Of a DNA stretch of 64,000 nt, positions 47,601 to 58,728 are shown piece after piece; position 1 is the stretch's first letter; the number at the start of each line of letters is the position of its first letter. A program made the translations under genes and the position numbers. Below the pieces are notes generated by a model that was given only the letters and a program-made list of their open reading frames with translations, searched no databases and was not told the DNA's origin. Origin of the DNA: Dactylonectria macrodidyma (taxonomy: Eukaryota > Ascomycota > Sordariomycetes > Hypocreales > Nectriaceae); assembly GCA_020744425.1 (NCBI GenBank), contig JAGMUV010000006.1, positions 2,666,001 to 2,730,000 of the forward strand, in the 5' to 3' direction.

Positions 47601-48677
47601 CTACTCCCTATTCATCAGCTCAGTCAGTTTCCGCATACTGGTATGTGCATGCTGAAGCGTGAATGATGCAAGCTCCTTGTAGTGCTTTGGCCGATGACTC
47701 TCATCCAGATCGTCGAGATCATCGGCATATGCCCGGGCCAAGGAGGCAGAAGCGGCTATCCCCAAGTACTTGTCCCGGTCTTCTTCCTCTTCGCCAATGC
47801 AGACAAGAACGCCTCCGTATTTAAGGAGAAGTAGGTTCAAGATGAGTCGGCAGACGCGACCATTCCCATCGAGAAAGGGATGGATGTTGACAAAGGTATG
47901 GCAGTACTTTGCAGCAAGCGCAACAGGGTCAATCTTCCCGCACTCGGTTGCGGCCCGAATGTCTTCATTAAACGACTTAATCATGTCTCGCATGGCTCTG
48001 GGAACAAGGTATGGGCTTGGAAACTGATGGAGTCCGGCGCTGACATTGTGCTCACGGTACATGCCGCTGTACTCGTCCCACGAAATGCCCTGCTCAGTGT
48101 CGATTTGATCGGTCAGGATGCAATGAATCTTAAGAATCATGATTTCTGAGAGATCTTCGCCTTTGATGTAGACCTTGCTGAAGAGGTACGCGGCCGCTAC
48201 GGCATGCTGCACGATTTCTCGATGGCATCGATGGACAGCACTCGTGTCGTAAGGCAGGTTCTTTTGAACCAAGTGACGCTCCATAGCCTCGTAGTCGTCG
48301 GTCCCCTCTCGAAATTGGGGTATTTCTCCTCGGAAAACAGCGCGGCAGAGCTTCATGGTAATGTCAAAGCCTCCGCCGGCGGACTCGATCATGTTGGAGC
48401 CATAGACCATACGTGCGAGACTGTCATTCAGGTAGTCCTCGAAGAGGTGGGGATCGACTTCATGGTCTTGCAGCGCGCGAGACAGTCCGTCGACGAACCC
48501 CTTGAATTCCGCATGTAGTACGTCAGGATCGGACTCGAGAAGGTTGTAATCGTACGCTTCGTCCATGACGATAGTGAATGAGGACCTAAATTGCCATGGC
48601 ACTCGAATCGATCCGACGGTGCCAAGAGCGGACCCCATTGTTTCGCGAATTCCCTTGACGATATTTGTGTTCGACAT
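47601..48677 (-). CDS. Fic domain protein (predicted AMPylase)
   Basis: An intron-free gene of 358 aa. The Fic core motif HPFLDGNGRVCR lies at 266-277 with the catalytic His266, anion-binding DGNGR and the final Arg. A candidate autoinhibitory motif SNMIES at 94-99 keeps the key Glu (E98), but the last position is Ser instead of the usual Gly/Asn. No TPRs or membrane segment, unlike animal FICD. Fic enzymes usually transfer AMP or another nucleotide to Ser/Thr/Tyr side chains. The N-terminal Glu helix suggests a class II (N-terminal inhibitory) Fic. Its substrate is unknown. Confidence 0.92.
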   Translation of the reverse strand: MSNTNIVKGIRETMGSALGTVGSIRVPWQFRSSFTIVMDEAYDYNLLESDPDVLHAEFKGFVDGLSRALQDHEVDPHLFEDYLNDSLARMVYGSNMIESAGGGFDITMKLCRAVFRGEIPQFREGTDDYEAMERHLVQKNLPYDTSAVHRCHREIVQHAVAAAYLFSKVYIKGEDLSEIMILKIHCILTDQIDTEQGISWDEYSGMYREHNVSAGLHQFPSPYLVPRAMRDMIKSFNEDIRAATECGKIDPVALAAKYCHTFVNIHPFLDGNGRVCRLILNLLLLKYGGVLVCIGEEEEDRDKYLGIAASASLARAYADDLDDLDESHRPKHYKELASFTLQHAHTSMRKLTELMNRE

Positions 48678-49150
48678 TTTTTTGGTCTGTGATTCAGAGT
48701 GGGATGAAAGATGTGCGGAGAAAAGAGGGAAAGGAATTCATCAAACGGGTTTTAGGTTGGTTAAATACCTGAGGTAAACCGTCAAGGTCATGAACTTTAC
48801 CTTCGGACCCTGCATTAGACAAAGGCAATGCACGTTGCCTAGGCAAAGGTAAGGTACCTTTACGGCCATGACTAAAAAGTCGATCTAGAACTGTGGCAAA
48901 CCTTGATGTAGTGCATGTGCTTCATAACCATTCTCAGCTGGCACAATGCATTGATACCTAAGTACTCGGTAACTGTGTCAATCATCTAGTTTCGTCGTGG
49001 TAACCATATCCATCAGCTTTAGGAGTTGAGGATCTTTTCCTGCCCAGGCATGCCATCCCTAGCAGGGATCGTAGCGCGGGCATGGCAATGACAATGATTT
49101 GAGATGCTGTCTCTGCGGATCCTACGAGATCTAAAACAAATGAGCATATT
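48678..49150. other. intergenic
   Basis: Promoter of the Fic gene. Contains GC-rich near-palindromic words around 48820-48870 (GCCTAGGCAAAGGTAAGGTACC). No gene seen. Confidence 0.4.
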
Positions 49151-50145
49151 GCATTAGCCTACCCATTGTCCAGACTTGTTGAAGGAATGGATGTGTTTAG
49201 TAAACCTACAAAGATCGAATGAGAAGATTGACTGGACAGTTAAAATAAAACGGACAACGCTTAGTATAATTGTCATCGCTCCTATTAGGAACAGAAACAT
49301 GAGACTTGTCCTCTCTCGTCCTCGCAAGGCCTTCAATCTTCGAAATATCCCAAACGGTAGGGCAAACACTTAACGAAGTCGTCAAGTCAGCGTCGCATTC
49401 GCTCAAAACAAAACATTTCAAGCTCACCGAGAAGTTCCGCTACCATGCCAATCGGCCAAGAAATGTACATTGGCTCTCCGGCGGCAAATAGTGTACACTC
49501 CTGAGGCTGGGTCGACCTATCGTAGGGATACTTTTAGCCTCATGCAAGTTGCGATACCAGGAACACTCACCAGTTAACTAGTACATCCATTCCTCATCAG
49601 AATAATGTCCACAAGAAATACTGTTAGAAAGGCGCAGAGATTGCATGTGACGGCAATCCAAACACAGGTTTGTAGTCCTGTTTCGGAAATATGGAACCCA
49701 TGGTAATAGAACGCGAGCATGCTAAATCTTGGGACATAAAATCCCATATCGAAAATGATACAGGTAGCGAATTTGCACTCGTTAACAGGTTAGCATTCGA
49801 ACTGTCATTGGAAATACACTAGTGTAAACACACCTTGACCCAAGAGCTGATGACATCTTCCTCAGAGTTGCGATGCCCCAGCACATACATGACAGTGCCT
49901 CCAATGATGAGATGTAAATAATAGCACAGCGACAATCAAGAAAATTTTTGAGAGCCAAGAGGACCAAGTCTTTTGCTACGTGCGTACGCCCAGCCGGATG
50001 ATGAGAACCATCCAGCAAAGTATACAACACCCACTCCGCTGCCTTTTCCCACTTGATTTAGCATATGGGCCAAGAGGATGAGTTCTTAGCAGAAATATCA
50101 GTTACAAGCCATTCAGCATAGTCGGGACCCATCTTATCTCAACAC
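49150..50145 (-). pseudogene. fungal rhodopsin-like integral membrane protein, apparently decayed
   Basis: On the minus strand one can read MGPDYAEWLVTDISAKNSSSW near 50130, GVGVVYFAGWFSSSGWAYARS, YYLHLIIGGTVMYVLGHRN, then after an intron-like gap FATCIIFDMGFYVPRFSMLA and near 49300-49370 FALPFGIFRRLKALRGRER plus FLIGAMTIILSVVRF. This order resembles the seven-transmembrane fungal rhodopsin/PTH11-like proteins. An in-frame TGA at 49936-49938 (a likely C-to-T change of CGA) and unclear splice joins suggest it is broken. If the gene were spliced unusually it might still be intact. Confidence 0.5.
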
Positions 50146-51336
50146 GGACACGGCCCCATCAAGAATCCGGAGAAGGTTGTCCACTGATGTATTCAGCCGA
50201 GCGAGGAACGAGCTTAAAGCTCCTTTGCGGTCGATGCAGTCGTTCGGGTTGTGGAATTTACGTAAAGAGAGACCGAAAATCAGATTAGGCAGGGAATTAG
50301 CATTATGTAGGCTGCTGCTTTCTGGCCCCTCAGTCTAACCTCAATGGCGGAAGGGCCTTTTCAGTGCTAGAGAGGGTTACACGAAACGCCAATGTGGCTA
50401 TTGAGTACGGGCGCATTGCAAAACGAAGGTTTACTATTCGCCGTACGACGGAGCTCAGAAAGCGGCGCATTCCCTATAGAACTAGCTGCTCTCGCTATGG
50501 AATGCGTTTCAATCTGTGATATTTAAACTACAATCAACAGAGACATTTGAGATATCTTGCTATCGCAAACGGGCAATGCATCCCTATCGCAAACCATGTG
50601 CCTGTACTGAGATGAGCTTTCCTTCCCTTCATGACGGCTGATGGGCAAGGCACAGATTCATTGGTATGAACCTGAGGCAAGGTATTCGAAAATGTCCAAG
50701 GCAATGCTGAGTCCAGCTCAGGCAAGTGATATGCCATCCGTTGCTAAACCGTCTCAAACTTTGACTACTTCTTCAAGTCAGCTCCCGATCCGCTTCACGC
50801 CTAAACCCATGTTGCTGTTTTGTTGGCGATTGGGGCACGGGAGGAGCCGACCAACTGGAACGCTACTGCTTTGGCCTCGAAGTGGCGTTGTCAGCCGCAA
50901 GAGAACCGGATCGAGACCTAGAGCCAGTATCAATCTAGAGCTTGCTTGCATTCCAATGACCCTACCTGAAACTCTTGAACGGGTTCTGTTGATACCTGCT
51001 TTTTTCGCTACGTTAGACTGGCATTGGTAGCTACATGTTTTGCAGAGACAGCTCTCCCCAGAAGCCACTTCATCCAATCAAGCAATTTGTGCCACGGCGT
51101 GGAGCCGAGCCTGTTGGAACTGCTGACGGATATTTCGATAACGTCGGGGCGCAGCTTCAATCATCTGCAGCTCTCATAGGTGCCCGCACCAGCCTGCTTG
51201 TTGCAGAGCCTCACACGATGGGTGAGAGCCTGGTCGGCATTAGGCACCATTCTCAACGAGATTCAATCTCAACTTGGCATCCTTCACCCATTGTGAAATC
51301 GCTTGCTTCAGTGTGAAATTATTATCGAGCACTGCC
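50146..51336. other. long intergenic region
   Basis: About 1.2 kb with only short open frames on both strands and no recognisable domain. It should include the promoter of the ankyrin gene at 51337. Confidence 0.4.
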
Positions 51337-54300
51337 ATGGCAGAAGTTGTGGCTGTCGTGGCCAGCGGTGCGGGCCTCGCGTCACTTGCTCTGCAACTGG
51401 CGGAAGGGGTCCAACGACTACGGCAACGTCACCGAAATGCAGCAGGACTCCTTGGAGACATCAGGACACTGATAGAGGACCTCGATTTGATTACTGAGCA
51501 ATTGAATGACCTGGAAGCCGAGGCGCATGTCATCCAGGAACAGCAAATGGGACCGATCATTTTGGAGATATGCCGCAGTCGGGCAGCGAATCTAACAGAC
51601 CGACTGACAAATCTCACAGCTAACATCCCACAAAGGCCTTCAAAAAGGAATGCCTTTCGTGCAATGGTTCGATCGAAGAAGTGGAATACCGAACTTGAAG
51701 AGCTCCGAAGCGCGGTGGCGGGTGTTAAGCAAGACCTCCTTCAGTACTTCATCCCAATTCACCACACACACGTGTTCTACGTCGGCCTCGGATATTAACG
51801 CGCACAGGTTGTATCTGATCCACCAAAAAATCGCCATGAGGAAGTTGCTCTGCCTCGTGGTCCCTGAAGACAGCGAGGGCGAAAGTTCGCACAACCCGGT
51901 TTCGCCAACTAGTGAACACCATGATGCTGCTCTGCCTCGGATTACGAATATCCCTCGGTACCAATTTGCTCATTGTACGGTCCGAAGTTGCCATTGTTCA
52001 TGCCATATCACGCGTGTGGTGGGCGGCAGGTTTTGGCGCCTTCAGTACGCCCCATTAGCCAACATGTTTAACGCTTGCGACAACATCAAGTGTTCGGCTC
52101 GACGTCACAGAGTCGACCTACGAGTCGCGCTTTCACGCTTCGGTGTGAGCTGGGCAGTCATATTTGGGCTTGACATGACGGTGGAGCCTGGGAAGTACTG
52201 GCTTCAACCGGTGTTGCAAGTTGAGAGTGTCGTCAACTATACCGCACCAGGTTTCGTCATTCTAATGAAGTTGTCAGAACAACTTCTAACATGGGATGAG
52301 GCAGAACTCCAGTTCAAAGAGCTTTATAGATCAAATCCGCGATTTGTCAATCAAGTTGACCCCAAGGGACGTGGCTATTTCGAGGTTTGTGTCTCATTTT
52401 AGACTTGACATCGACGTGCTAACATCGATTCTGTCGGCTCTAGAAAACTCTATCTTGCGGGGGCTGGGGGTACTGCGGCATGGAAGTAGAGAGCCAGATT
52501 CGGTTGCTACGTTTCCTTGTTGAGGAACTTCATTTGACCAAGGGGTTCGATAGCCCAAGGTGTGTTTACATCTCTATCCCTTCTTCATCGTGGCAATGCT
52601 AAACCATGTCATAGTCTCATGTACGACTGTGCATCATTTAGTTCGGAAAATCGCCATCTGAAAATCATTGAGGCTGTCACTTCTCTTGGCTGCGACTTCA
52701 GCACAACCGCTTCTCCCAGCTTCGAGTCATGGCCGGAACCTTGCGTGCATGACCCAGAGCTGGCTTTGTACATCCGTATAATACCGGAAGACCCGTTTTA
52801 CCTGGAATATATGGGCACAATTCTCAAATCCAACCCTGGTAATACAAACAAATGATGTATGTATGTACTTCTCTAACTGGAAATCTTGACAGATTTTGGG
52901 GACAGCCCACCAATTCACAACGCGATCTTATACGGGTCTGAAGAAGACCTTCGGATGCTCATCCAAAAAGCTCAACCGCTAGAGGAACACGTCAACTTCC
53001 TTGGGCAATCTCCTCTCCATATATCTGTACGTTATCCGGAGCGCTTAGCTATCCTCCTAGCTGCGGGCCATGTTACTAGCGTGCGCGACAAAAATGGCAT
53101 CAATCCTTTGATGTATGCTGCCGCAATGAACATTCCAGAAGCAGTCACAGCTCTCATCAGCCACGGCGCGGATCTATTCATGCGTGATAAGCTGAATGAT
53201 TATGAATTTATTATGTACGCCGCAATCCGAGATCATTGGTCTTTGGTTTGGTGTGCCATTGACTTGATCAGTTCGAAGGACTGCAGCCTGTTGCCTAGAT
53301 TGTTCACCAGCATCTTCCTTGCAGCTGGACCACACTGCTTCATTGCACATGACTCAAAATGTCCCGCAGAGGGTTGGAAGAAATATTGGCTGAAGGTTTC
53401 CGACAAGCTGCCGTCAATAGATGTCTGCTTCGAAGACGGTGGCACACTGATGCACGTCGCAGATAACCCTAAGTTGGCAAAGATATTTGTTGATTCAGGC
53501 TTTTCAAACTTCAACCACAGGAACAACTTGGGCGAGCACTCATTGTTCGCCATTGCTCGCTTTCTTGATCCATCTTTGTTTCGGGAGTTTATCGCAAAGG
53601 GGGCCCAGGTCAACATAACGAACAACCAAGGTCAAACAATCATCTATAGATTGCTTGGTCTTCTACATAACGCAAAGGACCACAAGAAAAAAGAGCTCCT
53701 CGAGATCCTGGACATTCTTCTCGATAGCGGAGCTAATGTCGGTATCAGAGACCATTGTTCCTGCGACTGTTCGCCTGGTGGCTGTCTCCCTGGTTCGGAC
53801 CTAAGACTCGATATTGTGGAATTCTTCCTTACGCCGCTTTACAACGGTTTCTGGATATTTGAGTGGCTGCTCATTCTTGAAGAGCGTGGTCTTTGGATGG
53901 AAGCTAAGGACTTTGCTTTATCCATCTTCCGTCAGACGTATTATAATGAGGCAGGCTTTCGCCACACCTGCTGTCGTTCCAATTCAACCGACGAATATGA
54001 TGATACGGGAGAGATTTTCTGGGATATCCGGAAGCAAATTCAACCGGAAACTTTGAGCGACAAGATGCACGATTGGGTGGAACGAGATTACCAAGAAGTC
54101 AAGCATGGGTTGATGGTTTATTTGCAAAAACGCCAGTCCGCAAAAAAGAGTGAGATTGAATCCCTGAAACAAAACCCAGCTGAGAAAAAGAATGAAAGCT
54201 CAGTAAGTTATGATAAAGGATGATCCTTGATCCCAGTTGGAGACTTATCCCATACTAATCCGCCGGGTTGTTCCAGGATTCTATCCCTGACAGCCACGAG

Positions 54301-54525
54301 GAATTCCGAATCGACTACGAGAGAGACACAATGTACTCGGGCCTAGATCTTTTCCTCATGAAGTCTAGTTCTTGGATGGACCTGGGAATTTTTCAAGAGC
54401 AGGACCACACAAAAGAGTTTCTCGAAGAATTCGTAGATGGATTGCGCAAGGCTAGAGGCGAGAAGTTCTTGACTCGGCTGCCTTTGATTGCTGAACTTTC
54501 GGCTGTTTTTGCAGAATTCAGTTAA
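51337..54525 (+). CDS. ankyrin-repeat protein with STAND-like N-terminal domain (possible frame break)
   Basis: The N-terminus (MAEVVAVVASGAGLASLALQLAEGVQRL, then helical LIEDLDLITEQLNDLEAE) is the kind of domain found at the start of fungal STAND/NLR proteins. A middle region with CHCSCHITR and GRFWRLQYAPL and WAVIFGLDM leads to C-terminal ankyrin-like repeats (DSPPIHNAILYGSEEDL, SPLHISVRYPERLAILL, NPLMYAAAMNIPEAVTALISHGADL). Later exons are clear: to 52384, 52444-52559, 52615-52838, 52893-54202, 54277-54525. Between about 51720 and 51815 the N-terminal frame must shift by one to reach the downstream frame, and no well-placed GT-AG intron does this. It could be a frameshift mutation, a non-canonical intron or two genes. 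No NB domain is evident. Confidence 0.65.
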
Positions 54526-56078
54526 CAATAACGGAAGAGTACTATGTTGAAGAAGTGGGAAAAATGTTAATTCGCTGGATAAATTAAACCTCGCCGGTAC
54601 TGTACCAAGTGAAACACGTTACCTGGGGTGGAGCAACGCAGAATTCAGGTGTTACGTTGCAGTCCATTATCACATGTAACTAGACCTTTGTTTACATGTC
54701 ATATCCCTGATTGAATCTTGATAAGACCGGCAACGTCAAAAACACTTGCGAGATTGATGTCCCCAAGTCGGTTGACAATTCCCTGCGGTCAACACGCAAG
54801 GCTTGTTTTCGACGCCATAAAAAGACATCGGCCCTCTCGCCTTCCATTTGCTTCGCTGGGAATTCTTATCATAGGTGGCGCAGAAATTAGAACACCGAAT
54901 GTGGTAGAACGATCTTTGTGTAAGGAATGAAGGTGAGGCTCTCGGATGAAGCTACATATCTGGACATAGTGGATAGACATGACCTGAACCATTGGGGGGG
55001 TATTGAAAGCTAGCCGCGGCAGGAAGCTTAGGAATTGTGTGTTATGATTGATCTGACTAGCTAGAAAAGGGGAGACGCCGCTGTCGGCTTTGTGATCCGC
55101 GATGTCGGCTGTTGCCTTACAAATTAGGTGTAAATCGGGACGGTGGATAAACCCGGGATGTACGGTCGGATCCACACCAACAGGGGGGTATGTGGCGTAG
55201 ACCATGCTCCACTAAAAGCTAGTTCTAATTTGCTAGAGGGTAGGTCACGTGCGACCTACTATGCTCTATAACCCCACTATTTATTAGCTAATCAATACAT
55301 CAGAAGCATGGGATAAGAAACGTGGCCCAAATAGGAAATAAGTGGACCATGGTCTACCTCAGCTACCCCCCCAAGCGGGTCGAAAAATACACCGCACACC
55401 AAAAGACATCACTATAAATGCACAATGATAATAAGAAAATAAAAATCTTTAAAAATCTAAATAACTTCTCATAGCTATCTAGTGCTTAGAAGTATTTTCA
55501 AATATTTATTTAATCATTCTGCCCTAAGCAATCTGCTTCCTATAAAGGCTCTGAGGAAGTACTCGGTGGGTTGCCTTAGTAAAGAGGCCAATCGATGTGC
55601 GGTTTATTTTTCGACCCGCTTGCCCCCCCAATGGTTCAGGTCATCAAAATCCACCTGGACAGTGACATACCAAGACATGCTTACGCGGATCTTGACTTCA
55701 GCTGCGGCTGAGCTGCGCGAGGCTACCTGAATAAGAATCTATCTAGCTTGTAGCACTTAGCAAAATGTGGCGTTTTTTTACAACTATTAGTGGTGTACCA
55801 CGGGACGACTTCTTAAGCGGAGCTTGTGGCTTGGGCCAGAACGCAACAGACTGCGAGGCAGGCGCTGCCACGATGAACCACGTCTCAAGCATGAGACTCG
55901 TGGTGAACGAGTGAGCAAATAATTACATATAAATAATGACCTCGAGCGTCCATCCTCAAGCTTTTTCACTTTTGCAACTTGTCACGCCGAAGCGGCGTAC
56001 TTCGCAGAATAAGTTGATTCAATACGCTGAGCGATCTAAAACAGAAACCAAATTGTCAACTCTTTACTAAAACAGAGC
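54526..56078. other. gene-poor region with nested inverted repeats
   Basis: No supported gene. Holds the inverted-repeat structure at 54979-55644 and an AT-rich patch near 55430-55460. A minus-strand open frame of 138 codons at 54789-55205 overlaps the repeats and has no family features. Confidence 0.5.
54979..55644. repeat. nested inverted repeats (possible non-autonomous transposon)
   Basis: Three inverted pairs. The outer pair is 54979-55000 with 55623-55644 (22 bp perfect, ATGACCTGAACCATTG then seven G). A second is 55196-55212 with 55341-55357 (17 bp, one mismatch). The third is 55372-55397 with 55597-55622 (26 bp, one mismatch, CAAGCGGGTCGAAAAAT). The last bounds a 251-bp segment flanked by C runs. 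No clear target duplication. Confidence 0.6.
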
Positions 56079-58189
56079 ATGTCGAGCAACAACTTCTCTC
56101 CCATGGACGACAGTCTTCCTCGCGACAACCGCTTCAGGCTCGTGCCGCGTCTCGGAAAAATATCGACCGCCGTGTTTGCATCTTTGTTCGTGGTGTGTCT
56201 AGGGTGCTTGGCTTTTCTCGCATTCTTATGGGCGGCCGACACAAACAACACCGTTTGGAGGAGTATTGTCCTTTCTGGATGGACGACGCGGTCTGTCACC
56301 ATTACATCACTTGTCCTAAGATGGGCCACCGCCAGTCAAGCGGCAACGTGCACCTCTATGCTTGCGGCAATCCTGCTCCAGAAAGGCGCGGTGCCTCTGC
56401 CCGCCGCAGCTGCGGTTTCCATCTTTAGGTTCGACAATAAAGGCCCCTGGTCGCTCCTAGGTAAAATGGGAGTAAAGTGGTATCATGGATCTACCTCGAT
56501 AGCCTTGCTGGCCGCGATGCTCAGCGTCACGACGTTGTCGTTGCAATTCACCTCTACGGTTCTACTCTCGCAAGTTGGTTTAGCCACTCTCCCTGTTACA
56601 ATCTATGTCCCTCAGACACGCTATGGCTTAGATACGGACGGGCCTACGTATGGTTCACAACTTAGTGCCGTTCCGCACTTTATGGATACGACGCCGGCAA
56701 GCTACCCCGCCTTCGCTGAATGGATTTCCAACGCGACAACTTCGGATACAGCTGCTCAGTACGGAGAATTCGCTCCTAATAAGGGGCATGGCATAATAGA
56801 CACTGGCACTGTCGTGCGAGTCTTCCTTCCAATTAATGATACCAACGAGCGCAGCCGTTTGGCGGAGTATCATGGGTTTGGCACAGCGGTAGACACGAGG
56901 GTTGTATGCATGCGCCCAAAGGTCACAAACGTTGAGTTCTCTACCGACAGTGGCTTCCGTGTAACGGGCCTGGCAGACAACGAGCAGAAGCCGTTGGGTC
57001 TTCTTCGGCAAGCGGACTCCGAGGGAAGCGCGAATTTCTCGCTCCCTTTTGACTGCGGATTTGCTGCAGTTGCCAGTCACGACTGGTCATCAGAGTTGTA
57101 TGGATGGCCACTCGCTCTGTGCAGGCCCAACTATGACTGGGATACGAAAGCAGGTATGTGATAGCCAACAAAGGTGGTCAATGAGAGTGACAAGCGGCAT
57201 GACTTGGAGCTCCAAACTTATTAATCTTTTTCACAGGAATCTACTCGGTCATGGAACGAGAAGGGCAGGAGCAACTGGGTGGCACTTACCTACTGATCAA
57301 TGCAACCATGGTTGATGCCGTGACAGAGTTGGATGGCTCCGACGTATGGGAATCTATGACACTGAAACCAGTCGGTACATCGGTTTATGAAGGTGTGAGT
57401 CTCCAATTCACGCTATGCATGACTGCATTCGCGGCACAAGACATGGATATCGAGGCGACGAGACCTGCATTAATCACTCCGGAGCCTGCCTTACTTTGGA
57501 ATACCTTGACGGCCACTTATGACGCCGAGGCTGTTTTGCGACAGCTTGGCGCCAACACATCGAGCGTACCGATAGCGGAGCGTGGGATCTTCGACCTCGC
57601 TTCTCGTTCATGGCAACGGCCGCCTGAAGATCAGGACCCCTTGGACCTTAGTTCAGGCACTTTTTCGACCACTCGTGCTCTTGGCATGGTCAACGACGAT
57701 GTATATGGCGAGACGGTAAACAACGCTCAGTACTCAATTTTCGCCCTGATGGCAAGTTCCACTGCAAATCCAGCGCTCGCACTTCAGGCATACTTTACGA
57801 CCTTGTGCGCGGTTTCCTATTACGACCAAATCACTATGTTCGACACAGCCGCGCCGTCATCACAGCTATCCCTGGTTCAAGTCACTCGACCACTAGGGTG
57901 GACTGCCTTCAGCATCGTGGTCAGCGTGGTGGTATTACATTGTCTCCTGATCTTTCTTGTAACCTTAATCTTTCAGCACGCCGGAAGCCTCAGTCAGATC
58001 CAAAACGCGTGGGCCTCTGTCTCGCAGCTCCTTGGGCCCACCACAGATGATTGGATCAAAGGCGCAAACAACGTCGACGACAAAACTGTGGAATTATGGT
58101 TGAAAGCTCGTGGTTTGCAAAAAACATTTGTCGGAGTTGGGGATGTTCAGAGTCGTGTGCAGCTTGTTGAGAAGCATAAGGTTACATAG
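56079..58189 (+). CDS. multi-pass membrane protein with large extracellular-type domain, unknown function
   Basis: Exons 56079-57153 and 57237-58189 join to 675 aa. Hydrophobic segments lie near residues 30-55 (VFASLFVVCLGCLAFLAFLW), 80-100 and 135-165. Then comes a domain of about 420 residues with several NxT/S sites and Cys (DTRVVCMRP, FDCGFAAVASHDWSS, LALCRPNYDW), and a last membrane segment near 595-615 (FSIVVSVVVLHCLLIFLVTLIF) before a short cytoplasmic tail. This 'TM bundle - ectodomain - TM' plan occurs in many uncharacterised fungal proteins; I do not recognise a named family with confidence. Function cannot be assigned. Confidence 0.8.
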
Positions 58190-58728
58190 ATACCCTAGTT
58201 AAGGACTCAACAAACACTATTACATCGAGCAACTCTAGACGTCTATCATTGACGACTGCGAGGATTTTGAGAACAGGCTTAACGGGACAAGGTGTACGTT
58301 AATATAGTTCTCCTTATAGTACAGCCTACCGCTAGAAGAGAGCCACTTATGTCCAAATTTTGAAAACAATAATGACGTATGGGAGTTTCAGCCTTTGGTC
58401 CTTTATTTGTTCGGTCGCGCGCCTGACTAAATGGAAACAAACCAATAGTTTTAACACCAACTGTGGGGCTAGTCTTTCCAAACGGGCGTGATAACTCATT
58501 GTGGGGTCATCAAGGCGAGCTTGTTATGAGTATCCGTCCCGGGACTTCTCCTCTATACGCTTCACAGAGAGTCAGGGTTTTAGTCAAAGTGGAACGGAGA
58601 GAAGGAAGATCTTGCAAGGGTTCGTAGGCAAGAAATTATGGACAAGTTCTACGATGAAATAAGTGATTATTAACTATGTACTCTGCGTTTCTCCTCCATG
58701 TCCACGCCAAGAGGTCACCCTCCCCAGG
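58190..58728. other. intergenic between convergent genes
   Basis: 3' flanks of the membrane protein (+) and esterase (-). Nothing recognised. Confidence 0.4.

Noticed and set aside
50641..51077. Overlapping open frames on both strands (129 and 99 codons)
   Set aside because: Mutual shadows with low-complexity composition and no recognisable motif.
54789..55205. 138-codon open frame on the minus strand
   Set aside because: Overlaps the inverted-repeat structure and shows no family motif or coding-like splicing.
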